A stretch of DNA of 64,000 nt from a virus: IMG/VR virus record IMGVR_UViG_3300027387_000003, positions 1-64,000 of that record. The stretch is one strand, 5' to 3'. Below, piece after piece: positions 8,194 to 18,163 of the stretch (positions are counted from its first letter, which is position 1; each line of letters begins with the position of its first letter). The notes beneath the pieces were generated by a model. It did not search any database and had not been told where the DNA came from. It saw nothing but the letters and a program-made list of their open reading frames with translations. The position numbers were made by a program, and so were the translations under genes.

Positions 8194-9264
8194 ATGGCAT
8201 CTGGTATTACGGGTACTGGCAATCTAGCCGCAGCCCCAACAGCGTACTCAGGTACAAACACACAGTTGACTCAAGCGATTCAGACAATCTGGTCTAAGGA
8301 AATCCTTTTCCAGGCTATGCCTATCCTTCGCTTTGAGCAGTTCGCAGTCAAGAAGACTGAACTCGGTGTTGCACCTGGTCTACAGATTAACTTCATGCGT
8401 TACAACAACCTCGGCTTTGCTAACGCACTTGTCGAAGGTGTTCGTATGCAGACAAATGCGCTTACAGCACAGCAGTTCTCAATCACAGTAACAGAGCATG
8501 GTTATGCTCTTGCTGTATCAGAGCTATTGCTTAATGCTTCATTCGATGACGTAATGGCTTCAGCCTCACGTCTTCTTGGTCGTAACATGGCTATCTATCT
8601 TGACCAGCTATCACGCGACACACTATATGCAGCGACTTCAACAATCTACGGTGAAGACCGCTCATCACTCACAGCTGTAAACAACTGGTACGCAGATGGA
8701 ACAACAGCTTCATCTCGTGCAGCTATGACAGGTACCTACTACTTGACACCACACACAGTCAAGGACGCAGTAGAGACCCTAGCAACAAAGAACATCCCTC
8801 GCCTTGGTGAGACATATGTTGCTTTCGTTCACCCACACCAGTCACGTAAGCTACGTGACAATCCAGAATTCATCGAAGTAACCAAGTACGCAGCTCCAGG
8901 TAACTTCATGCTTGGTGAAATCGGTCGTTTGTACGACACAGTATTCATTGAGACCACACAGGTTCTCAAGGTTGCTGGCGGTGCTGGTACTTCTTACACA
9001 ACTGACACAACTGTTGCTAACCCAACTGTAACAGCTGGTGGTGGCTACATCACTCCTGCTACAAAGACAGGTAACGGTGGTTCAGACCGCTACGCAGCTA
9101 TCTTCATTGGAGATAACGCATTCGGTCACGCAATCTCTCTTCCAGTTGAACTCCGCGATGGCGGTATTCTTGACTTCGGTCGTGAGCATGCTCTTGCTTG
9201 GTACTCAATCTTCGGTCTTGGTCTAATCACTGACCAGTCTGTAATCATTGCAGAAACCAACTAA
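8194..9264 (+). CDS. major capsid protein, N4-gp56 type
   Basis: 356 aa. 'IQTIWSKEILFQAMPILRFEQFA' region, 'INFMRYNNLG', 'ITVTEHGYALAVSELLL' and 'FVHPHQSRKLRDNPEF' are characteristic of the N4 gp56 branch of HK97-fold capsid proteins. The gene has an AAGGAG site, strong codon bias toward a few codons, and is followed by a perfect hairpin, all fitting very high expression. It should form the icosahedral shell together with the scaffold upstream. Confidence 0.93.
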   Translation: MASGITGTGNLAAAPTAYSGTNTQLTQAIQTIWSKEILFQAMPILRFEQFAVKKTELGVAPGLQINFMRYNNLGFANALVEGVRMQTNALTAQQFSITVTEHGYALAVSELLLNASFDDVMASASRLLGRNMAIYLDQLSRDTLYAATSTIYGEDRSSLTAVNNWYADGTTASSRAAMTGTYYLTPHTVKDAVETLATKNIPRLGETYVAFVHPHQSRKLRDNPEFIEVTKYAAPGNFMLGEIGRLYDTVFIETTQVLKVAGGAGTSYTTDTTVANPTVTAGGGYITPATKTGNGGSDRYAAIFIGDNAFGHAISLPVELRDGGILDFGREHALAWYSIFGLGLITDQSVIIAETN

Positions 9265-9280
9265 GCACTAATGTGCTAAT

Positions 9281-9304
9281 GGGGGAGGGCTACGGCCCTC
9301 CCCC
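9281..9304 (+). terminator. GC hairpin with UACG tetraloop after the capsid gene
   Basis: Ten-base perfect stem (9281-9290 with 9295-9304) closed by C(UACG)G, an exceptionally stable UNCG-type tetraloop. The following sequence (ACTTTAAC) has little T-run, so it may act as partial terminator or 3' mRNA stabiliser for capsid mRNA. Confidence 0.7.
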
Positions 9305-9335
9305 ACTTTAACAGACAATAATTAGGAGAATATAA

Positions 9336-9701
9336 ATGGCAAGTAAAGTAAAACCATCTGATGTCACAGGTCGCGCTCGTGAAGCGCAGATTTCTGATAA
9401 TGCAGAAGCATTGCAGTCTCGTTCATCAGAAATGTCAATGGCTACCGCCAACGCTCAGATTAAACTTGAGACCGAGGTCCTAGACGCTACTACCCCTAAT
9501 CGGGCAACAGTAATCGTTGATGAAGCTACAGTTGTAAGCAAGGGAGATGACACAGTTGTCATCCGTGTTGTCGAGGATATCGAAAACATGACCCTAGGTG
9601 CTGGCAACTTCTATAACTTCAAAGCAGGACAGAAGTACAAGGTTGACAAGCAAGTAGCCCAGCACCTTGAAGAAAAAGGTTATTTAGCTGGCGTTATCTA
9701 G
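9336..9701 (+). CDS. hypothetical head protein (possible decoration protein)
   Basis: 121 aa. N-terminal half polar and helical; C-terminal half beta-rich with 'YNFKAGQKYKVDKQVAQHL', a pattern often seen in small proteins following phage capsid genes. AGGAG ribosome site, terminator downstream. A head decoration or head-tail role is inferred from position only. Confidence 0.6.
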   Translation: MASKVKPSDVTGRAREAQISDNAEALQSRSSEMSMATANAQIKLETEVLDATTPNRATVIVDEATVVSKGDDTVVIRVVEDIENMTLGAGNFYNFKAGQKYKVDKQVAQHLEEKGYLAGVI

Positions 9702-9720
9702 CATTAATTTTGGCGGATTA

Positions 9721-9750
9721 GCGGGCACATTGATGCCCGCTTTTTCGTTT
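9721..9750 (+). terminator. rho-independent terminator
   Basis: GCGGGCA (9721-9727) pairs with TGCCCGC (9734-9740), followed by TTTTTCGTTTG. Confidence 0.88.
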
Positions 9751-9808
9751 GTACGGATTTTTTGTCCATTTACTGACACCATGTATCAGTAGCGTTAGGA
9801 GTAAATGA

Positions 9809-10867
9809 GTGGCCCTCTTATCGGATTTGGTATCTCGCGTTCGCCTAGAACTTGGGGACCAAGGTAAAGAGTTTACTTTTACTGCACTTGGAGATGGTGT
9901 AACAAAAGAGTTTTATTTAAACAATAAGCCTATTGACGCATTTACCCTTACAGTCACGGTTACCGAAGAGTACATTCCAGCACCTACTGGCTACAAGCTA
10001 GAGGTAGACCAGGGAATCATTCGTTTTCAAAATCCAATCGCTGACGGGTCACTACTTACAGTCCACGGTACTGCTTACCGTTATTTTTCTGACTCTGACA
10101 TTGAGCGCTTTATTGATACAGCGGTGGGTCAGCACTTACATGAACGCACAGACGCTTACGGAAGCAGAATGTCAATCGGTGCTATCCCAGCAGTTGAAGA
10201 GTATCCAGTAGCTATCCTTTCAACTATTGAAGCTCTATGGGCCCTAGCTACTGACGCATCTTTTGATATTAACATCACTGCCCCAGATGGAGTGGTAATC
10301 CCACGTAGCCAGCGCTGGCAGCAATTGACTTCAATGATTCAACAGCGTCAAGAACAATATAAGCAGCTTTGCTCTGCTCTCAATATTGGCCTATGGCGTA
10401 TTCAAATGGGTACCCTACGTCGCGTTTCTCGTCACACCAATAAGCTTGTTCCTATCTATATGGCACAGGAGATTGACGACTCACGTAAACCAGAACGTGT
10501 GTATCTACCAAACGATTTAAATGGACGCCAAGTATTCCCAACTACAGTTCAGGCATACGATTTAGTTCTATATCAGGGTGACAGCTTTAGCCAAGACTTT
10601 GTTCTAGGAGCATCTGTTACTGGATTGGTATTTAAATCAGAGCTTAGAACCTACCCTAATTCACCCGCTAGATATGCGTCCTTTACTGTTACAATTATAG
10701 ACGCCGCAACTGGACGTATAAGAATTACGCTTACTCAGTCCGCTACTAAATATCTACCAGTGCGACTATTCTGGGATTTGCAGGCTACATCTACTACAGA
10801 TGCAACATTCCAAAAGACATTTTTGCGAGGTCAAGTGTTCGTAACCCAACAGGTATCGGTGGATTAA
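9809..10867 (+). CDS. head-tail adaptor-like protein with beta-rich C-terminal domain
   Basis: 352 aa from GTG at 9809 (TTAGGAG site). The first part opens '[16 protein letters not shown]', typical of head-tail adaptor/connector proteins, followed by a region with '[13 protein letters not shown]'. The last 100 residues ('[14 protein letters not shown]', '[19 protein letters not shown]') resemble the beta-sandwich N-terminal domain of BppU-type baseplate proteins. It may link the head neck to adhesins; the next gene is a fibre. Specific role uncertain. Confidence 0.6.
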   Translation: MALLSDLVSRVRLELGDQGKEFTFTALGDGVTKEFYLNNKPIDAFTLTVTVTEEYIPAPTGYKLEVDQGIIRFQNPIADGSLLTVHGTAYRYFSDSDIERFIDTAVGQHLHERTDAYGSRMSIGAIPAVEEYPVAILSTIEALWALATDASFDINITAPDGVVIPRSQRWQQLTSMIQQRQEQYKQLCSALNIGLWRIQMGTLRRVSRHTNKLVPIYMAQEIDDSRKPERVYLPNDLNGRQVFPTTVQAYDLVLYQGDSFSQDFVLGASVTGLVFKSELRTYPNSPARYASFTVTIIDAATGRIRITLTQSATKYLPVRLFWDLQATSTTDATFQKTFLRGQVFVTQQVSVD

Positions 10868-10868
10868 C

Positions 10869-13697
10869 GTGGCAGATATAATTATTGTTCCGCCAGATAA
10901 TGGCAACTGGTTCCCTACCCCAACGGGTCCTACAGGTATTTTAAACGGCCCTACTGGCCCTACTGGAGCAACAGGCCCTACAGGTCCACAAGGAGATTTT
11001 TCACAGTTCCTTGGTACCTTTGCAACTCTTACAGCTTTAACAACTGCGTACCCAACCCCAACACCTAATCAGTGGGCGTTTGTACGCATCACAGGTGATA
11101 CTGCAAATATTCGCGTCTATCGTCGCAGTAACAATGCTTGGGTATTTGACACACTTCCACTACCTGCTGGCGCAACAGGAGCAACTGGTCCTACTGGACT
11201 TACAGGTGCAACAGGCCCACAAGGTAATCAAGGTAACGCTGGTGTAACTGGTCCTACTGGTCCACAAGGTGTATCTGGTTTAGCTGGAACTACAGGCCCT
11301 ACTGGTGCCCCTGGTCAAGGTTTAAATCTTCTTGGAGAGTACGCAACACTTGCAGCATTGCAAGCTGCACGTCCAACAGGTACAGCTGGTGACGCTTGGT
11401 TACTTGCTAACGGTAATTTAGTTATTTGGGATACCGTTACTTCAGCATGGAAGAACGTTGGAAACTTAGAAGGCCCTACTGGTGCAACTGGTAGTACTGG
11501 TCCTACAGGTGCAACAGGACCTCAAGGAGCGCTTGGTCCTCTTGGACCACAAGGTGCACAAGGTGCTACGGGTGCTACTGGAGCACAAGGACCTACAGGT
11601 TTAGCTGGTCCTAAGGGTGACACTGGTGCTGCAGGTCCTCAAGGTATTTCAGGTTTACAAGGTCCTACTGGTCCTATTGGTCTTCTTGGACCTACAGGTG
11701 GTCAAGGACCTCGTGGTGTTGGTTATGGAAACGTAACTTCTGTAACCGCTCTTTCTTATACTCTTGGTAGTAAAGTTTTCACTTTATCTAGCGCTGACCA
11801 CGCTTTTATATCAGGCATGAGAGTACGTGCAGTTCTTCAATCTAACTCAGGTATATTTCTTGAAGGTCGTGCAACAGTAAGTAATGGTGGACTTACCCTC
11901 ACTATAATTGCTGACAACGGTCAAGGTGGAGACTTTAACGGGATTTACAGCGGTTGGGTTTTTGCAGCAACTGGTGAAGTTGGTGGTATCGGTGCTGTTG
12001 GTGACACTGGTCCAACAGGACCTACAGGCGCGGCTTCAACAGTCGTAGGACCCACAGGACCTGCTGGTACATCTGGCGGTATTGATTTAACAGTAACCGC
12101 AGACTCCACACCTAATTATGTAATCAACGGATTAACAAATCCAACTATCACTGTTATCCGTGGTCTTCGTTATCGTTTAACTATTAATACAGTTGGAAAT
12201 AGATTTAGAGTACAGACTACACAAGGTGCGTATAACGCTGGTACTCAATACACAACTGGCTTTACTAACCTAGGTATTGAATCTGGAACTATCTTCTGGG
12301 ATGTTCCATTTACAGGCCCAGCTACTTTATATGTTGTTTCTCAAGACAATTCTAATTTAAATGCAGTCTTTACTCTAACAGCTGCTGGTCCACAGGGTGC
12401 AACGGGTCCAACTGGTGCAACAGGTGCTGCTTCTACAGTAGCTGGCCCAACAGGTCCACAAGGAGCTGTTGGTCCTACAGGCGCAGTTGGTGCAACTGGT
12501 CCACAAGGAAATACTGGTTCCCAGGGTATTCCAGGTCTTCCTGGTGCTCAAGGAGCAACAGGTCCACAAGGTCCACAAGGTATTGCAGGTTCTACTGGTA
12601 CTCCAGGTGCTGTGGGTACTGCAGGTGCTACTGGTGCTGTTGGACCTACAGGTGCGACTGGTGCTGCTGGTGCATCTATTTATGTACTTGGAACTTACAA
12701 CAGTTTTGCAGAACTTACCTCAGCTCAACCATTTGGTGCTGTTGGAGATGGTTACCTTGTAAACGGAAACCTCTTTGTATGGGGCGGTTCTTCATGGATT
12801 AACGCTGGGTTTATTCAAGGACCTACAGGTGCTACAGGTGCTCAAGGAGCACAAGGTTTACTTGGTCCAACAGGTGCTCAGGGTAATCAAGGTACACAAG
12901 GTGTTCAAGGTGTCCAAGGTCCAGTCGGCCCTACAGGTGCGGTTGGTCCTACAGGAGCAACTGGCGCACAAGGTATTCAAGGTGTTGTAGGTCCTACAGG
13001 TGCTACTGGAGCTGCATCAACAGTTCCTGGACCTACAGGACCTCAAGGTGTTGGTCTTCAAATCAAGGGAACATTCAATACTTTTGCTGAACTTCTATCA
13101 GCGGTTCCAACAGGTGTTACTGGTGATGGCTATCTTATTGCTGGACAGCTTTATGTTTGGCAGGGTGTTCAGTGGGTCAATGCTGGAACTGTTCAAGGAC
13201 CTACTGGTGTAATTGGTCCACAAGGACCAACAGGTGCACAAGGTGTTATTGGTTTAACTGGTGCCACAGGTGCAACTGGTGCCACAGGTTCTACAGGTGC
13301 GGCTCCATTTACAATTATTGGAACTTGGCAGCAAGGTATTACTTATTCTCCAGGTCAAGCAGTCTTCTACGACACCCCTACATTAAAGGGAACTTATGTT
13401 CGTAGAAACAACGCTTCAACTCCTGGAATCACACCTTTAGAAGACCCAGCAAACTGGTTAGCTCTTGTTGCTGCAACTATTGGTAATACAGGTCCTACAG
13501 GACCGCAAGGTTTAACTGGTTTACAAGGCCCATTAGGACCTACAGGTATTCAAGGACCAACTGGTCCTACAGGAAATCAAGGTTTACTGGGTCCAACAGG
13601 CCCTACAGGCACTACACTACTTAACGTAGATGCTGGGACTCCAACTACTAACTATGGTGGAGTTGATGTTATCGACAGCGGAGGAGTCATTCAGTAA
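10869..13697 (+). CDS. collagen-like fibre protein with interspersed beta modules
   Basis: 942 aa from GTG at 10869. Long Gly-X-Y runs (mainly [10 protein letters not shown]-type) should form collagen-like triple helices. They are interrupted by a repeated module of about 50 aa ('[16 protein letters not shown]', '[16 protein letters not shown]', '[16 protein letters not shown]', each followed by a Trp-containing strand and 'GPTG') and by other globular inserts near residues 285-340 and 400-495. Near residue 815 a segment resembles carbohydrate-binding family 5/12 modules ('[19 protein letters not shown]'). Likely a trimeric virion fibre for host contact. Stop overlaps the next ATG. Confidence 0.85.
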   Translation: MADIIIVPPDNGNWFPTPTGPTGILNGPTGPTGATGPTGPQGDFSQFLGTFATLTALTTAYPTPTPNQWAFVRITGDTANIRVYRRSNNAWVFDTLPLPAGATGATGPTGLTGATGPQGNQGNAGVTGPTGPQGVSGLAGTTGPTGAPGQGLNLLGEYATLAALQAARPTGTAGDAWLLANGNLVIWDTVTSAWKNVGNLEGPTGATGSTGPTGATGPQGALGPLGPQGAQGATGATGAQGPTGLAGPKGDTGAAGPQGISGLQGPTGPIGLLGPTGGQGPRGVGYGNVTSVTALSYTLGSKVFTLSSADHAFISGMRVRAVLQSNSGIFLEGRATVSNGGLTLTIIADNGQGGDFNGIYSGWVFAATGEVGGIGAVGDTGPTGPTGAASTVVGPTGPAGTSGGIDLTVTADSTPNYVINGLTNPTITVIRGLRYRLTINTVGNRFRVQTTQGAYNAGTQYTTGFTNLGIESGTIFWDVPFTGPATLYVVSQDNSNLNAVFTLTAAGPQGATGPTGATGAASTVAGPTGPQGAVGPTGAVGATGPQGNTGSQGIPGLPGAQGATGPQGPQGIAGSTGTPGAVGTAGATGAVGPTGATGAAGASIYVLGTYNSFAELTSAQPFGAVGDGYLVNGNLFVWGGSSWINAGFIQGPTGATGAQGAQGLLGPTGAQGNQGTQGVQGVQGPVGPTGAVGPTGATGAQGIQGVVGPTGATGAASTVPGPTGPQGVGLQIKGTFNTFAELLSAVPTGVTGDGYLIAGQLYVWQGVQWVNAGTVQGPTGVIGPQGPTGAQGVIGLTGATGATGATGSTGAAPFTIIGTWQQGITYSPGQAVFYDTPTLKGTYVRRNNASTPGITPLEDPANWLALVAATIGNTGPTGPQGLTGLQGPLGPTGIQGPTGPTGNQGLLGPTGPTGTTLLNVDAGTPTTNYGGVDVIDSGGVIQ

Positions 13698-14110
13698 TGG
13701 CAATTAAAGTACAGTTACGTCGCGGAACAGCGTCGCAATGGTCAACAACAAACCCTCTGCTTGCAGAAGGTGAGCTTGGTCTTGAACTAGACACTGGAAA
13801 ATTTAAAATTGGCAACGGTACACAGCTTTGGAATGCGTTAGTATATGCCAGTGGTATTCAAGGTCCAACTGGACCTGCAGGTGTTGCTGGTGCAAACGGC
13901 GCTACTGGACCCGCTGGTGTAGATGGCGTTGCGGGACCAACAGGACTTCGTGGACCTACAGGTGTTGCAGGACCAGCTGGTGATGGTGGACGTGGTGAAG
14001 AATTAGTTATGGATGCTCAATTAGAGCTAGGACTATTTTTTCCTCGTTACTCTCAGACCAGAACAACAACAGTTACATCAACCGTTATTCCACCGATAGC
14101 GTTAATTTAG
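13697..14110 (+). CDS. short collagen-like protein with Mtd-type N-terminal domain
   Basis: 137 aa. Residues 1-50 ('VQLRRGTASQWSTTNPLLA', 'GELGLELDTGKFKIGNG') match the N-terminal domain of major tropism determinant/fibre proteins, a small beta domain that docks to the virion. Residues 55-100 are Gly-X-Y repeats. The C-terminus is short and ends in Thr/Val/Ile-rich strands. TAATG overlap with the collagen-like fibre gene suggests that the two act in one appendage. Confidence 0.75.
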   Translation: MAIKVQLRRGTASQWSTTNPLLAEGELGLELDTGKFKIGNGTQLWNALVYASGIQGPTGPAGVAGANGATGPAGVDGVAGPTGLRGPTGVAGPAGDGGRGEELVMDAQLELGLFFPRYSQTRTTTVTSTVIPPIALI

Positions 14111-14122
14111 GAAGGTAAGTGA

Positions 14123-17100
14123 ATGGCACGTAATATTGCTCCAGAGGCGTATGTATTTAATCCGACTCTTAAAACAATCACTATTAATCGTTATATCCAA
14201 GAGAAGCACATCTTCCTTATTGTTAACTCAATCTTTAACAAAGTACTATTTAACTTCTCTGACCCAACATTAACAGCAACAGTCTCTTACATTTACCCAA
14301 CTTACAGTATTTCAAACACTACTGCTGAAACCGTTTATAAGACGGTCATCACTTTGACAGGCTCTGGCTGTGACACCACAGGCATGACATCTGGTGACGT
14401 TCTACAGATTATTCTTGATGACGAAGAGCAAAAAGTAACTTTTGAAGATACATTTATTGACGGAGCACAAAAGCTTCGTACCTCAACTCCACAGTCTCTT
14501 ATGGATACTGACTTTGAATACTCAGTACAGCCATCTAAGTGGGAGTCTTTATTCTTAGCTAATGGCTACCCTTCATTCTTTGCAAAGGGTACTGGTGGTA
14601 ACTCATTTGATGTTCTTACAGTAACTGGTGATGGTATTCGCCCTCGTTCAACTATTACAGTAACAACAGCTCTTCCTCACGGTCTATCTGCAGGTCAGAT
14701 TGTTTCTGTTCAGGAAACACTTAACTATCTTGCAGAAGGTACCTCTCTTGTAACAGCTGTTCCTTCAACAACCACTTTCCAGTACACAGCTCGTGGAGCT
14801 GTATCTGGTGATATTCAATCTGGAAGTCTTACATCTATCTACGGTGGAGATATCTTTGATGGAGCTCACATCCCTGGCGGTAACTTCCCAATTGGCGGTG
14901 TTAACACGCTTAATCGTTGGAGAGCAACTACAGATGGTGCTGCACCAGTATCAACAGTAACAGTTATCTTTGACCAGCCACACGGAGTATTTCCAGGAAA
15001 CCTTATCGTTGTTTCTGGTACTAACAGTATTGATGGTAACTGGCAGGTAACTAAAGTTGCTACACAGACAAGCTTGGAATTCCAATTGTCTCGTCAGCAG
15101 TCCGCTGTATCAGTCCCTACTACAGCTCTTATCTTTACTAAGGGCGACTCATACGTTGTACACCGTCCATATGACGGCGGTGTTTCTATTTCTACTGCAA
15201 CTAACTCAATGGGTTCTCAAGTTATTCGTCAAACCCGCCGTTACTTCCGTTACCAGTCAGGTAAGGGAATGCAGTTTTCAACAGGTGCACAGCTAACTCC
15301 TGTATACGATGTAGAGCAGCTATTTATCAATGGTGGTTCTGTTGGTCCAGCAATTGTTACAGTTAAAACTGTACAAGACCACGGTATGCAGGCAGGCGTG
15401 AAAATTGATATTGAAGGCGTTAAAACACGCTTTGCTTACAACCCATTTAATGGCGATGATATTACTGTTACTCGCATTATTGACGTTAATACATTTGAGT
15501 ACGCAGTAACTCTTACACAGGCACTACCTGCAGTAGACTGGAACCCAGCAGGAACTAACGTCTACATCCATGCTCGTAAGTGGTATGGCGCTGTTACACG
15601 TGCTGGTATGTATGATGACCAGAACGGTTTCTACTTTGAGTACGATGGTCAGAAAATTTATGCTTGCCGTCGACATTCAGAAAAAGAGGGTATTGGTCGC
15701 GTAAACGTAACTAAGAATTCAAGCTTTGTTACTGGATTAAATACTCAGTTCCGTAAGCAGTTAACAGTGGGTCAGTCTATTGTTATCAAGGGTGCTTCTT
15801 ACAAGATTGTTTCAATCAACAGCGCAACCTCTATGAATATCTCCCCTGCTTATCGCGGAGCTACTGGTACTCGTACTCGTTACCTACTTACACAGTCTGA
15901 CCGATTCCCTCAAGAACTTTGGAACGAAGATAAGTTTGATGGTACAGGCGCTTCAGGTTACAAGCTTGACATGGGTCGTATGCAGATGATTTACATCGAC
16001 TACACATGGTACGGTGCTGGAACTATCCGCTTCGGTATGCGTGGTCCTAATGGAAAAATTTACTGGTGCCACCGTATGCCACAGAACAACGTTAACAACA
16101 GCGCATACCAGCGCTCTGGTAACTTGCCTGCTCGCTACGAGGTTTCTAATGACCCATCAATCTTTACTAAGATGATTGCTGGTGCTGCTGGAACTCTTGG
16201 CGCTCAGCTTGCTCCTAACGACCTAAGCTTATGGGTAGAAGACGCTAGCGCGTTCCCACCTGCTGGCTTCATTTATGTTCGTGATGCAGTGAACTGTGAA
16301 ATTATGCGATATACATCTATCGATGCATTCAATGCAGCACCTGGCGGATACAGGATTAATCTTGCGCAACGTCGTGCGTCTATTACACAGGTTTACCCAG
16401 ACCTACCGTTCACTTACTCTGGAACTACAACTCCAGTAACATTTACTCCAGACTCATCTATTACAGGTGTTGGTGGAGATGCTCAGGTTGCAGTTCAGTC
16501 TATTACTCAAAACTGCGCACCTATCATCAGCCACTGGGGTTCTTCAGTAATCATGGATGGTCGTTTTGATAACGATGCTAACTTCATCTTTACTGGTGGT
16601 ATGACAAAGCTTCTTAATGTGGCACCTGGTGTTACTCGCCCACTGATTGCTATTCGTTTGGCACCATCGGTAGACAACGCTATTGCTCGTAACTTTGGTA
16701 TTCGAGAGCTTGCTAACCGCATGCAGCTTCAGCTTAACTCTATCGGTGTTTCTACAAACGGACAGTTCCGTATTGATGGAGTTCTTAACCCTGCACAGAT
16801 TCTTTACAACTCCTACACACCAGCTAACCTTACAACTACCCGTTCATCCGTAACTGGTACTTCTGGTCAGATTACTATCACTATTGCTGATACAACTGGT
16901 ACTACAGGTATCATCCCAGGTATGTTGGTATCAGGAACTGGTATTGGCGCTGGAGCTCAGATTTCCTCTGTAACAGCTAACATCATCAGCCTATCTGTTC
17001 CTAACAGTGGAACAGTATCTGGAACCATTACCTTCACCCCACGTTCGGGCTTTATCGGACTTCCTGATGACTGGAGCCGTGACCTTGTTGGTTCTGGTTC

Positions 17101-17419
17101 TTTGGCTCAGGTTATCTACTTTGATAACTCAGGTCCTGGAGCGGGTAACGTTCAGGCAGCCTCTGGACGTGTCCTTGGTGGAGACTCTGTAGCCTCATTC
17201 TTTACTGAAAACGGCGGTGGTGGTACTAACTACAACGTCTCTAACTACGACCTTCGTACCGTCCGCGACCTTGGTAACTCAATTATCTCTGGCGATGGAA
17301 ACGTCTCAAGCCCTTCATACCCTAACGGCCCAGACGTTTTGGTCCTAACAGCGACCAATATCGGAGCTGCAACCGCCAACATTTCAGCTCGTATCTCATG
17401 GATTGAGGCACAGGCATAA
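14123..17419 (+). CDS. large beta-rich fibre/virion structural protein
   Basis: 1098 aa. Contains at least three copies of a 'HGLSAGQIVSV ... FQY'-type beta module (DNA about 14620-14820, 14930-15100, 15340-15520), each a short beta domain with a motif of Thr-rich strand, His-Gly, G-x-x-V strand and Phe-x-Tyr. The C-terminal third has a 'GIIPGMLVSGTGIGAG' module shared with the glycine-rich adhesin at 18164. A central 'WYGAGTIRFGMRGPNG' region looks structural. Likely a tail fibre or head fibre; no enzyme motif seen. Confidence 0.75.
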   Translation: MARNIAPEAYVFNPTLKTITINRYIQEKHIFLIVNSIFNKVLFNFSDPTLTATVSYIYPTYSISNTTAETVYKTVITLTGSGCDTTGMTSGDVLQIILDDEEQKVTFEDTFIDGAQKLRTSTPQSLMDTDFEYSVQPSKWESLFLANGYPSFFAKGTGGNSFDVLTVTGDGIRPRSTITVTTALPHGLSAGQIVSVQETLNYLAEGTSLVTAVPSTTTFQYTARGAVSGDIQSGSLTSIYGGDIFDGAHIPGGNFPIGGVNTLNRWRATTDGAAPVSTVTVIFDQPHGVFPGNLIVVSGTNSIDGNWQVTKVATQTSLEFQLSRQQSAVSVPTTALIFTKGDSYVVHRPYDGGVSISTATNSMGSQVIRQTRRYFRYQSGKGMQFSTGAQLTPVYDVEQLFINGGSVGPAIVTVKTVQDHGMQAGVKIDIEGVKTRFAYNPFNGDDITVTRIIDVNTFEYAVTLTQALPAVDWNPAGTNVYIHARKWYGAVTRAGMYDDQNGFYFEYDGQKIYACRRHSEKEGIGRVNVTKNSSFVTGLNTQFRKQLTVGQSIVIKGASYKIVSINSATSMNISPAYRGATGTRTRYLLTQSDRFPQELWNEDKFDGTGASGYKLDMGRMQMIYIDYTWYGAGTIRFGMRGPNGKIYWCHRMPQNNVNNSAYQRSGNLPARYEVSNDPSIFTKMIAGAAGTLGAQLAPNDLSLWVEDASAFPPAGFIYVRDAVNCEIMRYTSIDAFNAAPGGYRINLAQRRASITQVYPDLPFTYSGTTTPVTFTPDSSITGVGGDAQVAVQSITQNCAPIISHWGSSVIMDGRFDNDANFIFTGGMTKLLNVAPGVTRPLIAIRLAPSVDNAIARNFGIRELANRMQLQLNSIGVSTNGQFRIDGVLNPAQILYNSYTPANLTTTRSSVTGTSGQITITIADTTGTTGIIPGMLVSGTGIGAGAQISSVTANIISLSVPNSGTVSGTITFTPRSGFIGLPDDWSRDLVGSGSLAQVIYFDNSGPGAGNVQAASGRVLGGDSVASFFTENGGGGTNYNVSNYDLRTVRDLGNSIISGDGNVSSPSYPNGPDVLVLTATNIGAATANISARISWIEAQA

Positions 17420-17494
17420 TGTTAAAGGTTTACAGTGCCCCTTTTTTAAAAAACGCTATACTTTTAATAACCTCGGAAGGTAGGTAAATATAGA

Positions 17495-17833
17495 ATGCCT
17501 GATTATACATCCTTAGCTACGCAGATTGATTCCGTTAAATCGGAAATCACAACCAGCCTTGCAGCTAGTACCTATACAGCACAAGAGCTAATCTACGTCG
17601 CAAAGACACTTGAAACTTTAGGCACCCTTCTGGGCGTCAATGACATTGTTGCTGCAACCGCTGACCGCGTAACAGCAATCACTACTGCTGGTACAACACA
17701 GGTTACTGCTGTTAATACCGCAGGCACAACACAGGTTTCTGCAGTCAACACTGCGGGAAATAACAAGGTAGCGGCTATTCAAGCAGAAGCAGCTAATCTA
17801 ACCAATCTAGCGTATATAGGAGTACTAGCGTAA
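17495..17833 (+). CDS. small trimeric coiled-coil-like fibre protein
   Basis: 112 aa. The C-terminal half carries near-perfect repeats of 'TAGTTQVTAVN' (three copies), a pattern typical of short trimeric coiled-coil stalks in tail fibres. No domain beyond this is recognised. Stop overlaps next ATG (TAATG). Probably part of the adhesin cassette. Confidence 0.65.
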   Translation: MPDYTSLATQIDSVKSEITTSLAASTYTAQELIYVAKTLETLGTLLGVNDIVAATADRVTAITTAGTTQVTAVNTAGTTQVSAVNTAGNNKVAAIQAEAANLTNLAYIGVLA

Positions 17834-18138
17834 TGCCAACAACAGTAACACGATTTAGAGCGGGTACAGCTGGTACTTCAGATGCAAGTGCCTATACAAT
17901 CCCAGCTTCTAACACAGCAATCATCACTAACATCATTCTTTCAAACAAGACCGCTGCTACCCGTACGGTAACAGTCCTTACTGGAGGAGTTTCATTTTGC
18001 ACAGGTCTACAGGTTCCAGCAAACGGTACTGTAAACTTTGATGCTCGCACCGTATTAAACGCAGCGGAGACGATTACAGTAACAGCAGACCAGGCGTCAG
18101 CTGTTGACTTCTTAATCTCTGGCGTATTGATTTCTTAA
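17833..18138 (+). CDS. small beta-sandwich virion protein
   Basis: 101 aa, almost entirely Thr/Val/Ala beta strands ('AIITNIILSNKTAATRTVTV', 'VNFDARTVLNAAETITV'), like small fibre-attachment or tip proteins. Similar fold pattern to the protein at 24187, suggesting paralogy. Coupled start with the upstream coiled-coil gene. Confidence 0.6.
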   Translation: MPTTVTRFRAGTAGTSDASAYTIPASNTAIITNIILSNKTAATRTVTVLTGGVSFCTGLQVPANGTVNFDARTVLNAAETITVTADQASAVDFLISGVLIS

Positions 18139-18163
18139 TTAAGAAAAGGACAGGTAACTATCA

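Noticed and set aside
12375-13405. Several Cys/Trp-rich or Leu/Val-rich frames on either strand inside the collagen-like gene
   Set aside because: Artefacts of the GGT/CCT/ACA repeat DNA; composition is the direct product of reading the Gly-X-Y repeats in other frames.
10920-13620. Repeated DNA that could be mistaken for a CRISPR array
   Set aside because: Repeats are in-frame Gly-X-Y codons of irregular spacing inside a long gene; there are no fixed-length spacers and no cas operon.
17441-17462. TTTTTTAAAAAA palindrome and TATACT before the gene at 17495
   Set aside because: Too weak for a terminator (no GC stem), and the nearest -35-like TTTACA is 22 bases away; could be a promoter but not supported.
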